From Flavobacterium geliluteum (lineage in GTDB: Bacteria; Bacteroidota; Bacteroidia; Flavobacteriales; Flavobacteriaceae): a stretch of 64,000 nt of DNA. Position numbers and translations under genes: made by a program. This document shows positions 40,551-49,089 of this stretch, in pieces; position 1 is the first letter of the stretch, and each line of letters starts with the position of its first letter. The stretch covers positions 23,053 through 87,052 of the forward strand of contig NZ_JAGFBV010000018.1 of assembly GCF_017948595.1 (NCBI RefSeq), in the 5' to 3' direction. The notes under the pieces are model-generated. The model was not told the origin of the DNA. It worked only from the letters and a program-made list of their open reading frames with translations, and searched no databases.

Positions 40551-41693
40551 TTAATTCAATTTTGTTGCGAAAGTAAACTCATAACTTGGCAATGCATCAG
40601 GGTGAAAAATCTTGATATAATCTTTTAAAACCAAATCAGGCCGGCTTGGTGACAATTCGTAATAAATCGTTCCGCCAGTAGCGCCCATTTTGGCTTCAAA
40701 AGTATAAATTGTTTTCTTTTTAAAAGAATCAAACTCACTATAATGCGGATTGCTTTTTCCTAATTCGTCTAAAGATTTAAAAGAACTTGTCGCAATCCAG
40801 AAATCAGCCGTTTTTGCTTTATCCAAAACCTTCTCAAAAGACAAACCTTCGCTTCCGGTTCCTTTTAAATTTTCCCATAAATAGTTGGCTTGCGCATCTT
40901 TTATAAATTGTGCCACCCAACTATTCCCCTTCGCTACGTACCACAAATCCTGATACATTGACCCATACAAAACGCTAGAAGTAACCTGTTTACTGGCTAC
41001 TAATTTTTTGGATTGATTATAGCTGAGTACTATTTTGTCAAACAATTCTTTGGCTTTTTCTTCTTTACCAAATAAGGCGCCATAAAGTTTGATCCATTCT
41101 GCTTTTCCTAAAGGAGATTGCTCCATCCAATCGCCCTGAATAAATACATTTAAACCACTTTTTTTCAAATTATGCAAAGTCGGATTATTATTATCTACTC
41201 CAAACGTAACAATCAGATCAGGCGCTAATGCAATTAATTGTTCAATGTTTAATTTTTCGTTTTGCCCCACGTTTTTAACGGCGCCTTTATCAATTAAAGC
41301 TCTTGTTTTTTTTGAAGAAATATAATCGGTGTGCGGAAAACCAACAAGTTTACTTTCAACTTCGAGCATTTCTAAAAAAGGAATATTTGTTGTAGAAGTC
41401 ACTACTACCGAGTTTAAAGGAACCTGAATTGTAGTATAACTTTTTAAACTATCCGGTACGTTTACGTCTTTTTCTTTTAGCACATAAGTAAAATTTTTAT
41501 TGGCTTCTGGCCAAGGATTCGTCACCGTAACTACAGAATATCCTTCTTGTTTTACAATCGAAAGTCCAGAAGCATATTCTATACTATTTTTGGCTATTGC
41601 GGTTTTTGCAACCTCTGCGGTTTCCGTTTTTTTACATCCGATGAGGGTACAAAAAAGTACCAAAAAAACTATTTTTTTCAAATAAAAATTCAT
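40551..41693 (-). CDS. ABC transporter substrate-binding lipoprotein (BtuF-like)
   Basis: A 380-residue lipoprotein (lipobox TLIGC, Cys20) with a class III binding-protein fold. Motifs include VPLNSVVVTSTTNIPFLEML (about 91-110), IEQLIALAPDLIVTFG (about 149-164) and the C-terminal lobe with YYELSPSRPDLVLKDYIKIFHP. Such proteins bind B12, heme or siderophores. The location beside cobU, cobT, cobS and a riboswitch-controlled receptor makes B12 most likely, although this operon itself shows no riboswitch. It ends 1 bp before the permease start. Confidence 0.9.
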   Translation of the reverse strand: MNFYLKKIVFLVLFCTLIGCKKTETAEVAKTAIAKNSIEYASGLSIVKQEGYSVVTVTNPWPEANKNFTYVLKEKDVNVPDSLKSYTTIQVPLNSVVVTSTTNIPFLEMLEVESKLVGFPHTDYISSKKTRALIDKGAVKNVGQNEKLNIEQLIALAPDLIVTFGVDNNNPTLHNLKKSGLNVFIQGDWMEQSPLGKAEWIKLYGALFGKEEKAKELFDKIVLSYNQSKKLVASKQVTSSVLYGSMYQDLWYVAKGNSWVAQFIKDAQANYLWENLKGTGSEGLSFEKVLDKAKTADFWIATSSFKSLDELGKSNPHYSEFDSFKKKTIYTFEAKMGATGGTIYYELSPSRPDLVLKDYIKIFHPDALPSYEFTFATKLN

Positions 41694-41714
41694 GATTTAG
41701 GTTTTGGATAGTGA

Positions 41715-41722
41715 CAAAGGTA
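41715..41722 (-). promoter_or_regulatory. -7 box (TACCTTTG) of the ABC transporter operon
   Basis: Exact match to TAnnTTTG on the minus strand, 21 bp before the start of the binding protein. No -33 TTG at the usual spacing. The short leader leaves no room for a cobalamin riboswitch. Confidence 0.5.
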
Positions 41723-41788
41723 GCGCTATTTCTAAATTTAGTGTTTATTTTTAATTGTAAAAAATTAAACAAATAATATCTTTACATC

Positions 41789-42151
41789 ATGAATGCCATA
41801 AAAACAAAAGTTTGTTCCAATTGTCAAACGGCTTTTAGCTGCGGAGATATTTCTAAGGAAAACAAATGCTGGTGCAATGATTTTCCTCCTATTTTTACGC
41901 TCTCAGAATCGGCAGATTGTCTGTGCCCTTCTTGTTTCAAAAAGGCTTGTAGCGACAAAATAGATGACTATGTAGCAACCATTACACCCCAAAAAGCACT
42001 TACAAATAAAGCCCTATCTTTGCCTAAGGCAGAAAAATTAATAGAAGGAATCGATTATTATCTGGAAGACGAAAAGTTCGTATTTAAATCCTGGTTTCAC
42101 TTAAAAAGAGGTTCCTGCTGTGGAAACAAATGCAGACATTGCCCATATTAG
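41789..42151 (+). CDS. Cysteine-rich CWC/DUF5522 protein
   Basis: A 120-residue protein joining two small Cys-rich modules. The N-terminal CWC-like part has CSNCQTAFSCG, CWCNDFP and CLCPSCFKKAC (about 9-54). The C-terminal DUF5522 part has EGIDYYLEDEKFVFKSWFHLKRG then SCCGNKCRHCPY (about 86-120). The many Cys suggest zinc or iron-sulfur binding. Function is unknown. It opens the plus-strand cobalamin group, 54 bp before cobU, which may be chance or may point to a metal-related role. Confidence 0.85.
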   Translation: MNAIKTKVCSNCQTAFSCGDISKENKCWCNDFPPIFTLSESADCLCPSCFKKACSDKIDDYVATITPQKALTNKALSLPKAEKLIEGIDYYLEDEKFVFKSWFHLKRGSCCGNKCRHCPY

Positions 42152-42205
42152 TTTAGAAAAAATACTTTTAAAGACGAATTAAAACTAAAAAAAAATATTT
42201 AAACC

Positions 42206-42715
42206 ATGATCTATTTGATTACCGGAGGCGAACGTTCAGGAAAAAGCAGTTACGCTCAAAATTTGGCATTGAGACTTTCTAATTCGCCAATGTATGTGGC
42301 AACAGCTAGAAAATGGGACACAGACTTTCAGAACAGGATTGACAGACACCAATCAGAACGTGACGAACGCTGGACGAATATTGAAAAAGAAAAACACTTG
42401 AGTGAAATTGATTTTTCAGGAAAAGTAGCCTTGATTGATTGCGTAACACTTTGGTTAACGAACTTTTTTGTTGACACAAAAAACGATGTAGATATTAGTC
42501 TTGAAGAAGCCAAAAAAGAGTTCCTCATGATGGCCGGCCAGGAAAATACAACTTTAATTATTGTAACAAACGAAATCGGGATGGGCATACATGCGGAGAC
42601 ACATATTGGCAGAAAATTTACCGAATTGCAAGGCTGGATGAACCAATTTCTAGCTTCAAAAGCTGATGAAGTTGTTTTAATGGTTTCTGGAATTCCTGTC
42701 AAAATAAAGGGATAA
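42206..42715 (+). CDS. cobU: Adenosylcobinamide kinase/adenosylcobinamide-phosphate guanylyltransferase
   Basis: A 169-residue bifunctional CobU. It phosphorylates adenosylcobinamide and transfers GMP to it in nucleotide loop assembly. The P-loop is GGERSGKSSYAQ (7-18), the guanylylation site is in RIDRHQSERDERW (His in RHQ, about 48), and Walker B is VALIDCVTLWLTN. EIGMGIHAETHIGRKFTELQGWMNQ is typical. Length is usual (about 170-180). It lies 26 bp before the BluB-CobT fusion. Confidence 0.96.
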   Translation: MIYLITGGERSGKSSYAQNLALRLSNSPMYVATARKWDTDFQNRIDRHQSERDERWTNIEKEKHLSEIDFSGKVALIDCVTLWLTNFFVDTKNDVDISLEEAKKEFLMMAGQENTTLIIVTNEIGMGIHAETHIGRKFTELQGWMNQFLASKADEVVLMVSGIPVKIKG

Positions 42716-42741
42716 ATAATGGTACTTGATTGTTAAAACTT

Positions 42742-44421
42742 ATGAGTTATTTAGATAATATATTAAAATCACGTCGCGATACTCGCCACTTTACAGCTGA
42801 TGAAGTTCCTGATGAAGTCATTCAGAACGCTTTGCAGGCAGGACATTGGGCGCCATCTGTGGGTTTGACTGATGCCACAAAATATTATATTATCAAGTCT
42901 GCTGATGTAAAAAGCGCCATTAAAAATTTGTTTTTAGATTATAATAAAAAAGCAGAAGCGCTCACTGACAATCCAGAACAAAAAGAACATTATAAATCAT
43001 TGAAACTAGAAGCGATTGAAGAAGCGCCCATCGGACTTATTATCGCTTATGATCGCTCGGTTCTGAATCAATTTACGATTGGCACTGTTGGAAGCAATGA
43101 AGCGGTAAAATTTAGCTCGGTTTGTGCCGCGCAAAACATTTGGTTATCCCTTACTGAACAAGGTTACGGCATGGGTTGGGTTTCGATTTTAAATTATTAT
43201 CAGTTCAAGAAAATACTAAATTTACCTGAAGAAATAGAGCCACTAGGCTATTTTTGCATCGGAAAACCAGCCACCAACTATGACAATCAGCCGATGTTGC
43301 AACAATTGCATTGGAAACAAAAATCGGAAGCACCGGATTGTACTGAAATAAAAAATATTATGGAAAGTAGTATTGTAGATTTACCTCTACAATCTGCCAA
43401 AACCTTTAAAACAACAGCTGATTTTGATCGGCTTTTAAAGGACAAAATCGACTCAAAAACAAAGCCACTCGGTGCTTTGGGAGTTTTAGAAACACTTGCT
43501 TTTCAGATGGCGACAGTTTTTCAAACTTTAGAACCTAAAATAACGAACCCTAATATAGTGGTTTTTGCGGCAGATCACGGCATTGCCAATCATGGCGTAA
43601 GTGCCTATCCACAGGACGTAACGCGACAAATGGTTGCCAATTTTCTGGACGGTGGTGCCGCAATAAATGTGTTTTGCCAGCAAAATGATATTCGGTTATC
43701 GATTGTAGATGCTGGCGTGAATTATGATTTTCCAACAAATACCAATTTAATAAATGCTAAAATTGCCAAGGGAACCCAGTCTTTTCTGCATATTCCAGCG
43801 ATGAGCGAAGCTGAATTACAATTGTGTTTTGAAAAAGGAAAATCCATCGTTGAAAACATCACCAAAAGTTGTTCCAACTGCATCGGTTTTGGAGAAATGG
43901 GCATCGGGAATACTTCTACAGCAGCTGTTTTAATGAGTGTTTTAACAGGTTTCACTATTGAGGAATGTGTTGGAAAAGGCACTGGAGTTGATGACGAAAA
44001 ACTTATTGTGAAGCAAAATTTACTAAAAAAAGCAATTGAAAATTATTCCGGTCAAGCCGAATTGATGGAGCAACTGGCTTATTTTGGAGGTTTTGAGATC
44101 CTACAAATGGCAAGCGGAATGCTAACGGCTTTCGAAAACAAAATGTTGATTTTGGTAGATGGATTCATTTGTACTGTCGCTTTTTTAATTGCATCCAAAA
44201 TAAATCCCACAATTAAAAACAATACTGTTTTTTGCCATTGTTCTGCCGAAAAAGCACATCAAAAACTACTTGATTATTTAAACGTAAAACCTATTTTGCA
44301 ACTCGATCTGCGTTTGGGCGAAGGTACAGGCTGTGCGATTGCTTTTCCTGTTTTAAAATCAGCGGAATCTTTTTTGAATAAAATGGCTAGTTTTGAAAGT
44401 GCTGGCGTGAGTCAAAAATAA
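42742..44421 (+). CDS. BluB-CobT fusion: DMB synthase plus nicotinate-nucleotide:DMB phosphoribosyltransferase
   Basis: A 559-residue two-enzyme protein. Residues 1 to about 210 are BluB (nitroreductase-like, FMN to 5,6-dimethylbenzimidazole) with SRRDTRHF and HWAPSVGLTDATKYY. About 220-559 are CobT, which activates that base to alpha-ribazole phosphate: SKTKPLGALGVLE, FAADHGIANHGVSAYPQDVTRQM, FGEMGIGNTSTAAVL and the catalytic Glu in LRLGEGTGCAIAFPVL. Fusion links synthesis of the lower ligand to its activation. The ATG at 42742 is used; an in-frame TTG four codons earlier is less likely. A 51-bp gap leads to cobS. Confidence 0.94.
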   Translation: MSYLDNILKSRRDTRHFTADEVPDEVIQNALQAGHWAPSVGLTDATKYYIIKSADVKSAIKNLFLDYNKKAEALTDNPEQKEHYKSLKLEAIEEAPIGLIIAYDRSVLNQFTIGTVGSNEAVKFSSVCAAQNIWLSLTEQGYGMGWVSILNYYQFKKILNLPEEIEPLGYFCIGKPATNYDNQPMLQQLHWKQKSEAPDCTEIKNIMESSIVDLPLQSAKTFKTTADFDRLLKDKIDSKTKPLGALGVLETLAFQMATVFQTLEPKITNPNIVVFAADHGIANHGVSAYPQDVTRQMVANFLDGGAAINVFCQQNDIRLSIVDAGVNYDFPTNTNLINAKIAKGTQSFLHIPAMSEAELQLCFEKGKSIVENITKSCSNCIGFGEMGIGNTSTAAVLMSVLTGFTIEECVGKGTGVDDEKLIVKQNLLKKAIENYSGQAELMEQLAYFGGFEILQMASGMLTAFENKMLILVDGFICTVAFLIASKINPTIKNNTVFCHCSAEKAHQKLLDYLNVKPILQLDLRLGEGTGCAIAFPVLKSAESFLNKMASFESAGVSQK

Positions 44422-44472
44422 ACTGATGTCATTTAAAAAATAATTTTAACCCCAATAAAAACCTTCTTTTTA

Positions 44473-45270
44473 ATGAAAAAAGAACTTCATATTTTCTTTA
44501 CCTCTCTGATGTTTTATACCCGCATTCCCTGTCCAAAAAACATCGATCACCATCCGGATTACCTCAACAAAGCGACCCGCTATTTTCCTTTGATTGGTTG
44601 GATAGTGGGAACCATTTCGTTTTCAATCTTCTATATTTCATCACTTTTTCTATCTGTAGAAATCGCTGTCATTATGGCAATTATTGCCTCGGTACTTACA
44701 ACAGGAGCGTTTCATGAAGACGGATTTGCAGATGTTTGTGATGGTTTTGGCGGAGGCTGGACTAAAGAAAAGATTTTGCTAATTATGAAAGATAGCGCGA
44801 TTGGAGCGTATGGAGCGATTGGTGTGGTTTTGCTTTTTTTACTAAAATACAAATTGCTTTCAGACTCGATTGTATTGCTTCAAACATCCGATACAAATAC
44901 TATTTTTAAAGTTTATCTGCTCTTCATTTCCGCTCATGCTTTGAGTCGTTTGGCGGCAATAACGATTATTTTTACACATGAATATTCGCGTAATGACGCC
45001 ACCAGCAAAAGCAAACCTATTGCTAAAAATTACACTTGGAAAGAGGTTTTAGGTGCTTTTTTCTTTGGTCTTTTGCCTTTGCTTGCACTTGCCTTCTTTC
45101 ATTACAAAACACTTCTTGCGTTAATTCCAGTTTTTATTATCCGCTATTTTTTGGCTCGTTATTTCCAGAAATGGATTGGCGGTTACACTGGAGATTGTTT
45201 GGGCGCAACACAACAAGTTTGCGAAATTATATATTATCTAAGCCTTCTTTTTTTATGGAAATTTATCTAG
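44473..45270 (+). CDS. cobS: Adenosylcobinamide-GDP ribazoletransferase
   Basis: A 265-residue integral membrane enzyme that joins adenosylcobinamide-GDP with alpha-ribazole (phosphate) to make cobalamin. The signature FHEDGFADVCDGFGGGWTKEKILLIMKDSAIGAYG (about 78-112) contains the acidic metal-binding residues. About seven hydrophobic segments follow. The C-terminal GGYTGDCLGATQQVCEI is also typical. It overlaps the phosphatase gene by 16 bp in another frame. Confidence 0.95.
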   Translation: MKKELHIFFTSLMFYTRIPCPKNIDHHPDYLNKATRYFPLIGWIVGTISFSIFYISSLFLSVEIAVIMAIIASVLTTGAFHEDGFADVCDGFGGGWTKEKILLIMKDSAIGAYGAIGVVLLFLLKYKLLSDSIVLLQTSDTNTIFKVYLLFISAHALSRLAAITIIFTHEYSRNDATSKSKPIAKNYTWKEVLGAFFFGLLPLLALAFFHYKTLLALIPVFIIRYFLARYFQKWIGGYTGDCLGATQQVCEIIYYLSLLFLWKFI

Positions 45271-45791
45271 TTCGGCATACCGAGACAATTTGCGAAAAAG
45301 GAATTTGTTACGGACAATCTGATGTAGCTTTGGCTGAAAATTTCGAACCTGCTTTTGATGCAATACTTACCCAATTACCTTCAGAAGCAATTGTGTTTTC
45401 AAGTCCTTTGCAACGTTGTACTATTTTAGCAAAACACATTCAAAGCAACATAAAAACTATTTCGTATCAGGAAGATTTTCGATTAATGGAAATGAATTTT
45501 GGAAATTGGGAATTGAAAAACTGGAACGAAATCCCTCCAGAGCAACTCAATCCGTGGATGGAAGATTTTGTAAACATTCCTGCTTATAATGGTGAATCTT
45601 TTACAGATTTACATCAAAGAATCGGCAAATTTCTATCAGAGCAACTTTCAAAAAAAACAAACAAACCTCTCGTTATCGTTACACACGCAGGCGCCATTCG
45701 AAGCATCTTATCTCATCATACTTCTTTACCTCTAAAAGATGCTTTTCAAAATAAAGTAGATTTTGGACAAGTCATAAAAATTGCTCTGTAA
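45255..45791 (+). CDS. cobC: CobC-like histidine phosphatase
   Basis: A 178-residue phosphoglycerate-mutase superfamily phosphatase. The catalytic motif is LVRHTET (5-11), with the second His in VTHAGAIRSIL (about 142-152) and the FSSPLQRC stretch. In this context it should remove the 5' phosphate of alpha-ribazole phosphate or cobalamin phosphate. The ATG at 45255, within the cobS 3' end, is the right start because the active site lies 5 residues in; longer frames upstream are cobS read out of frame. Confidence 0.92.
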   Translation: MEIYLVRHTETICEKGICYGQSDVALAENFEPAFDAILTQLPSEAIVFSSPLQRCTILAKHIQSNIKTISYQEDFRLMEMNFGNWELKNWNEIPPEQLNPWMEDFVNIPAYNGESFTDLHQRIGKFLSEQLSKKTNKPLVIVTHAGAIRSILSHHTSLPLKDAFQNKVDFGQVIKIAL

Positions 45792-45832
45792 ATATTGTTT
45801 TGCCTAAAATTTGACAATTAAAAACAAAGAAA

Positions 45833-45865
45833 TTTGATAATTATATAATTTTAACTTTATATTTG
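45833..45865 (+). promoter_or_regulatory. Promoter of the btuB riboswitch transcript
   Basis: TTTG at 45833-45836 and TATATTTG at 45858-45865, separated by 21 bp, match the Bacteroidota -33/-7 consensus. The expected start of transcription (about 45871) falls just before the riboswitch. Confidence 0.75.
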
Positions 45866-45872
45866 CATCCAA

Positions 45873-46086
45873 TTAAGGTTGTGTTTTAATTTCAAAACAC
45901 ATTAAAAGGGAATCAAGTTACTAGTCATCGACAAAAATTCGACAACTATAAATCTTGAGCTGTACCCGCAACTGTAAGCTTAGTTCTGTAAAAAGAATGC
46001 TTGTTGTTAGCTACAAACCACTGCTCGCCGCCGCGAGTGGGAAGGTAAACAACAAGACGCAAGCCAGGAGACCTGCCTTTGAAACA
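45873..46086 (+). promoter_or_regulatory. Cobalamin (AdoCbl-class) riboswitch
   Basis: The core GAGCTGTACCCGCAACTGTAA (about 45957-45977) and the B12 box with AAGCCAGGAGACCTGCC (46061-46077) are diagnostic. A peripheral GC-rich hairpin (GCTCGCCGCCGCGAGT) lies between them, and a stem near 45880-45905 (GTGTTTTAATTTCAAAACAC) precedes the core. It sits between a clear promoter and the btuB-like receptor, 36 bp from its ATG, and should lower receptor expression when cobalamin is plentiful. A GAGCTCTCG stretch near 46092 may be part of the expression platform. Confidence 0.95.
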
Positions 46087-46121
46087 ATTATCGAGCTCTC
46101 GGGAAAAAGAGTGTAGAAATT

Positions 46122-47975
46122 ATGACTTTAAAAAAACGCTTTGCATTTTGCTTTCTATTTTTGTGCCAGATACTTTTGGCGCAGCAGGACTCTATTCTCA
46201 ATCTTAAAGAAGTTATCGTTGCTGATAAAAATCTCAAAAAATATTCCAATTCGCAATCGGTATTAAAACTTAGCGATTCGGTTATTAACAAAAATGCAGC
46301 ATTACTGACCAATTTATTAAATTTTAATTCTTCAATTTATTTCAAAGAATACGGTCGTGGAATGCTGTCGACAGTATCGTTTAGAGGAACGACGTCTTCG
46401 CAGACTGCCGTAATCTGGAACGGAATCAACATCAATTCGCAAATGAATGGAAGTACTGATTTTAACACCATTTCGGGTTCAGATTACAATTCTGTCAGTG
46501 TGAAAGCTGGCGGCGGAAGCGTGATCTATGGAAGTGGTGCCGTTGGAGGAACCGTTCATTTAAACAATGATATGAGTTTTTACAACCGTTTTGAGAACAA
46601 TCTAAAACTAGATTATGGTAGCTTCAACACTATCGGAATCAATTACAAAACGAATATTTCTAACGAAAAGTGGAGTACGCAAATTGGTTTTTCAAAAAAC
46701 AGCTCTACCAATGATTATAAATATCTCAACCGTTATACCTGGAGAGGCGAACAGCGCTGGAACCAAAACGGGCAGTATGATGTAATTACGATGAGCGCTA
46801 ATTTAGGATATAAATTTGATACTAAAAACAGCTTAAAACTATACAGCCAAACGTCTAACACCGATCGAAATACCTCGTTGGTTTCTGAAAACGAAACAAA
46901 GAGCAAATACATCAATGGTTTTAATCGAAATTTACTTGAGTACAATGGTGATTTTGGCAAATTAACGACCAATTTTAAAACGGCCTATATTTTTGAAAAT
47001 TATCAATATTTTGCTGATAATACTCGTAAAGATTTCACGTATGGTAAAACCGAAAGTTTGATTACCAAAGTCGATTTGGGTTATCGGCTTTTTAAATCGG
47101 TAGAAATAAACGGGATTTTAGACTATAATAGAACCAAAGGTTACGGTTCTGGTTTTGGCAGTCACGTAAGAGAAATTAGCTCGGCTTCTTTATTGATCAA
47201 ACAAGATGTTTCAAAAGACTGGAAAAATGAATTTGGTATTAGAAAAGAGTTTACAGACAATTATAAATCACCCATTTTATTCTCACTAGGATCCTCTTAC
47301 CAGTTTAGTAAATTATATAATTTGAAATTTAATTTTTCCCGAAATTTCAGAATTCCAACCTACAATGATTTGTATTGGGAAGAAGGTGGCAACCCAGATT
47401 TAAAACCCGAAAATTCCTATCAAACAGAAATCGGGAATGTTTTTACATTTAAAAACTTATCGCTGACTCAGACCTTCTATTACATTAAAATCAATGATTT
47501 ACTGCAATGGGTTCCGGGCCAAAACGGTATTTGGTCTCCCCAAAACACAAACAAAGTAAGAAGCTACGGAACCGAAACAATATTAGGTTGGAAAAAACAG
47601 TTTGACAAAAATTATTTTGCAGCAAATGCGACTTACGCTTACACAATTTCTGAAAATATTGACACCAAAAAGCAACTTTTCTTTGTGCCATTTCACAAAA
47701 TCACGGGAGCCATATCCTATTCCCGAAACAACATTTCGGCCAATTATCAAATCCTGTACAATGGTTTTGTATACACAAGGGCAGATAATGATCCTAACGA
47801 AATTATAGATGCGTATTTGATTTCCAACATTGGAATTGATTATGATTTTAAATTTTTAGACTCTTTCAAACTTGGTATTCAGGTTTTGAATCTTTTTAAT
47901 CAAGAGTATGAGAGTCTTGAAGACAGACCGATGCCGGGTCGCAATTTTAATATGTATTTAACCTTAAAATTTTAA
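46122..47975 (+). CDS. TonB-dependent cobalamin receptor (BtuB-like)
   Basis: A 617-residue outer-membrane receptor with a signal peptide (about 1-20, ending LLAQ). The plug domain spans about 30-145 with LKEVIVADKNLKKY (TonB-box-like) and SFRGTTSSQTAVIWNGININSQMNGSTDF, then GSGAVGGTVHL. The 22-stranded barrel follows and ends in the strand NFNMYLTLKF. Length matches BtuB (about 600). The riboswitch directly upstream fixes corrinoid as the substrate with high likelihood. A BtuG-like lipoprotein follows 4 bp later. Confidence 0.94.
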   Translation: MTLKKRFAFCFLFLCQILLAQQDSILNLKEVIVADKNLKKYSNSQSVLKLSDSVINKNAALLTNLLNFNSSIYFKEYGRGMLSTVSFRGTTSSQTAVIWNGININSQMNGSTDFNTISGSDYNSVSVKAGGGSVIYGSGAVGGTVHLNNDMSFYNRFENNLKLDYGSFNTIGINYKTNISNEKWSTQIGFSKNSSTNDYKYLNRYTWRGEQRWNQNGQYDVITMSANLGYKFDTKNSLKLYSQTSNTDRNTSLVSENETKSKYINGFNRNLLEYNGDFGKLTTNFKTAYIFENYQYFADNTRKDFTYGKTESLITKVDLGYRLFKSVEINGILDYNRTKGYGSGFGSHVREISSASLLIKQDVSKDWKNEFGIRKEFTDNYKSPILFSLGSSYQFSKLYNLKFNFSRNFRIPTYNDLYWEEGGNPDLKPENSYQTEIGNVFTFKNLSLTQTFYYIKINDLLQWVPGQNGIWSPQNTNKVRSYGTETILGWKKQFDKNYFAANATYAYTISENIDTKKQLFFVPFHKITGAISYSRNNISANYQILYNGFVYTRADNDPNEIIDAYLISNIGIDYDFKFLDSFKLGIQVLNLFNQEYESLEDRPMPGRNFNMYLTLKF

Positions 47976-47979
47976 TATA

Positions 47980-49026
47980 ATGAAGTTTAGCAAATTATTT
48001 TTAATAGCACTTAGCGTTTCGTTATTTGTTTCATGTTCGAATGATGATGAATCTAATGAACCAAAAGGAATCTATGATAATGGTTTTTTTATTTTGAATG
48101 AAGGATCTTCAGGACAAGGTACCGTTTCGTTCTCAAGTGATGATTTCAACGCCTTTACAAAAGATGCTTACACTACTGCCAACGGAACTGATTTGCTTGG
48201 AAAATATGCTCAAAACATCTTTTTTGATGGTGACAGAGCTTACATTATTGCTGGTGGTTCTAATGTAATTAATGTCGTAAACAGATATACTTTTAAATTA
48301 ATTGCAAAAATAGAGACAGGATTAGCAACCCCAAGATACGGTGTTGTAAAAGATGGAAAAGCCTATGTAACCAATGCAAATACTTACTCTTATATCAACC
48401 CAACAACAGGAAATACAGATGATTATGTAGCAGTGATCAATTTGGCTACAAACACTGTAGATACCAAAATTGCATTAAATGCTACTGCCAACAGGATTCT
48501 TTTAGAAAACGGGAAATTATACATTACAGAACCATACAACAACGACAAATTGTTAGTAATTAATCCGAGTACAAACACACTTGAAACACCAGTGACAATT
48601 GGTACTAGTGCCGATTGTATGGATGTAAAAGATGGCGTTTTATATATTTTAAGAAGTCCTAGCAGCGACAGAAGTGAAATTGTAAAAGTAAAATTATCAG
48701 ACAAAACAACTTCTAAAATCACATTTCCTGAAGCATTAGACGGAGCCGGATATTTAGACATTTATAATGACAAAGTTTATTATACTGTAAGTAATTCTGT
48801 GTACGCCATAAACAGTTCTGCCACTACTGCTTCTACAACGGCAATTGTTACAGCGGCTTCGGTTGCTAATTTATACGGATTTGCTGTTAACAACAATCGC
48901 ATTTACATGGCAGATAGTGGAAATTATACATCAGACAGTAAAGCTTATATCTACAACTTCAACGGAGTTTTAGAAAAAGAATTAATGGTTGGTATAGCCC
49001 CAAACGGTTTTTACTTTAATAATTAA
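47980..49026 (+). CDS. BtuG-like beta-propeller surface lipoprotein (DUF5074/YncE type)
   Basis: A 348-residue lipoprotein (lipobox LFVSC, Cys19). The mature chain reads as a seven-bladed propeller with repeating VINLATNTVD/VINPSTNTLE motifs (DUF5074/YncE-like). SNDDES after the Cys is an acidic stretch like those that direct lipoproteins to the cell surface in Bacteroidota. BtuG of Bacteroides is a propeller lipoprotein that captures B12 tightly and hands it to BtuB. Co-transcription with btuB 4 bp upstream under a cobalamin riboswitch supports the same role here. Similarity to BtuG is judged by eye only. Confidence 0.85.
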   Translation: MKFSKLFLIALSVSLFVSCSNDDESNEPKGIYDNGFFILNEGSSGQGTVSFSSDDFNAFTKDAYTTANGTDLLGKYAQNIFFDGDRAYIIAGGSNVINVVNRYTFKLIAKIETGLATPRYGVVKDGKAYVTNANTYSYINPTTGNTDDYVAVINLATNTVDTKIALNATANRILLENGKLYITEPYNNDKLLVINPSTNTLETPVTIGTSADCMDVKDGVLYILRSPSSDRSEIVKVKLSDKTTSKITFPEALDGAGYLDIYNDKVYYTVSNSVYAINSSATTASTTAIVTAASVANLYGFAVNNNRIYMADSGNYTSDSKAYIYNFNGVLEKELMVGIAPNGFYFNN

Positions 49027-49048
49027 ATGTTTTTGGAATTTTATTATT

Positions 49049-49082
49049 AAAAAAAAAGCTCTCAGAACTGAGAGCTTTTTTT
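49049..49082. terminator. Bidirectional terminator
   Basis: AAAAAAAGCTCTCAG pairs with CTGAGAGCTTTTTTT around a 2-nt loop. A and T runs flank it, so it can end both the btuB-btuG transcript and the convergent protease transcript. Confidence 0.92.
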
Positions 49083-49089
49083 GTGTTTA

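Noticed and set aside
41694..41788. Second cobalamin riboswitch before the BtuF-like gene
   Set aside because: The leader is under 100 nt and contains neither a B12 box nor the conserved core.
42328..42702. 124-codon minus-strand ORF opposite cobU
   Set aside because: It is a shadow of cobU, which has all expected motifs.
45036..45254. N-terminal extension of the CobC-like phosphatase into cobS
   Set aside because: The extension is cobS read in another frame, and the catalytic LVRHTE motif starts five residues after the ATG at 45255, as in normal family members.
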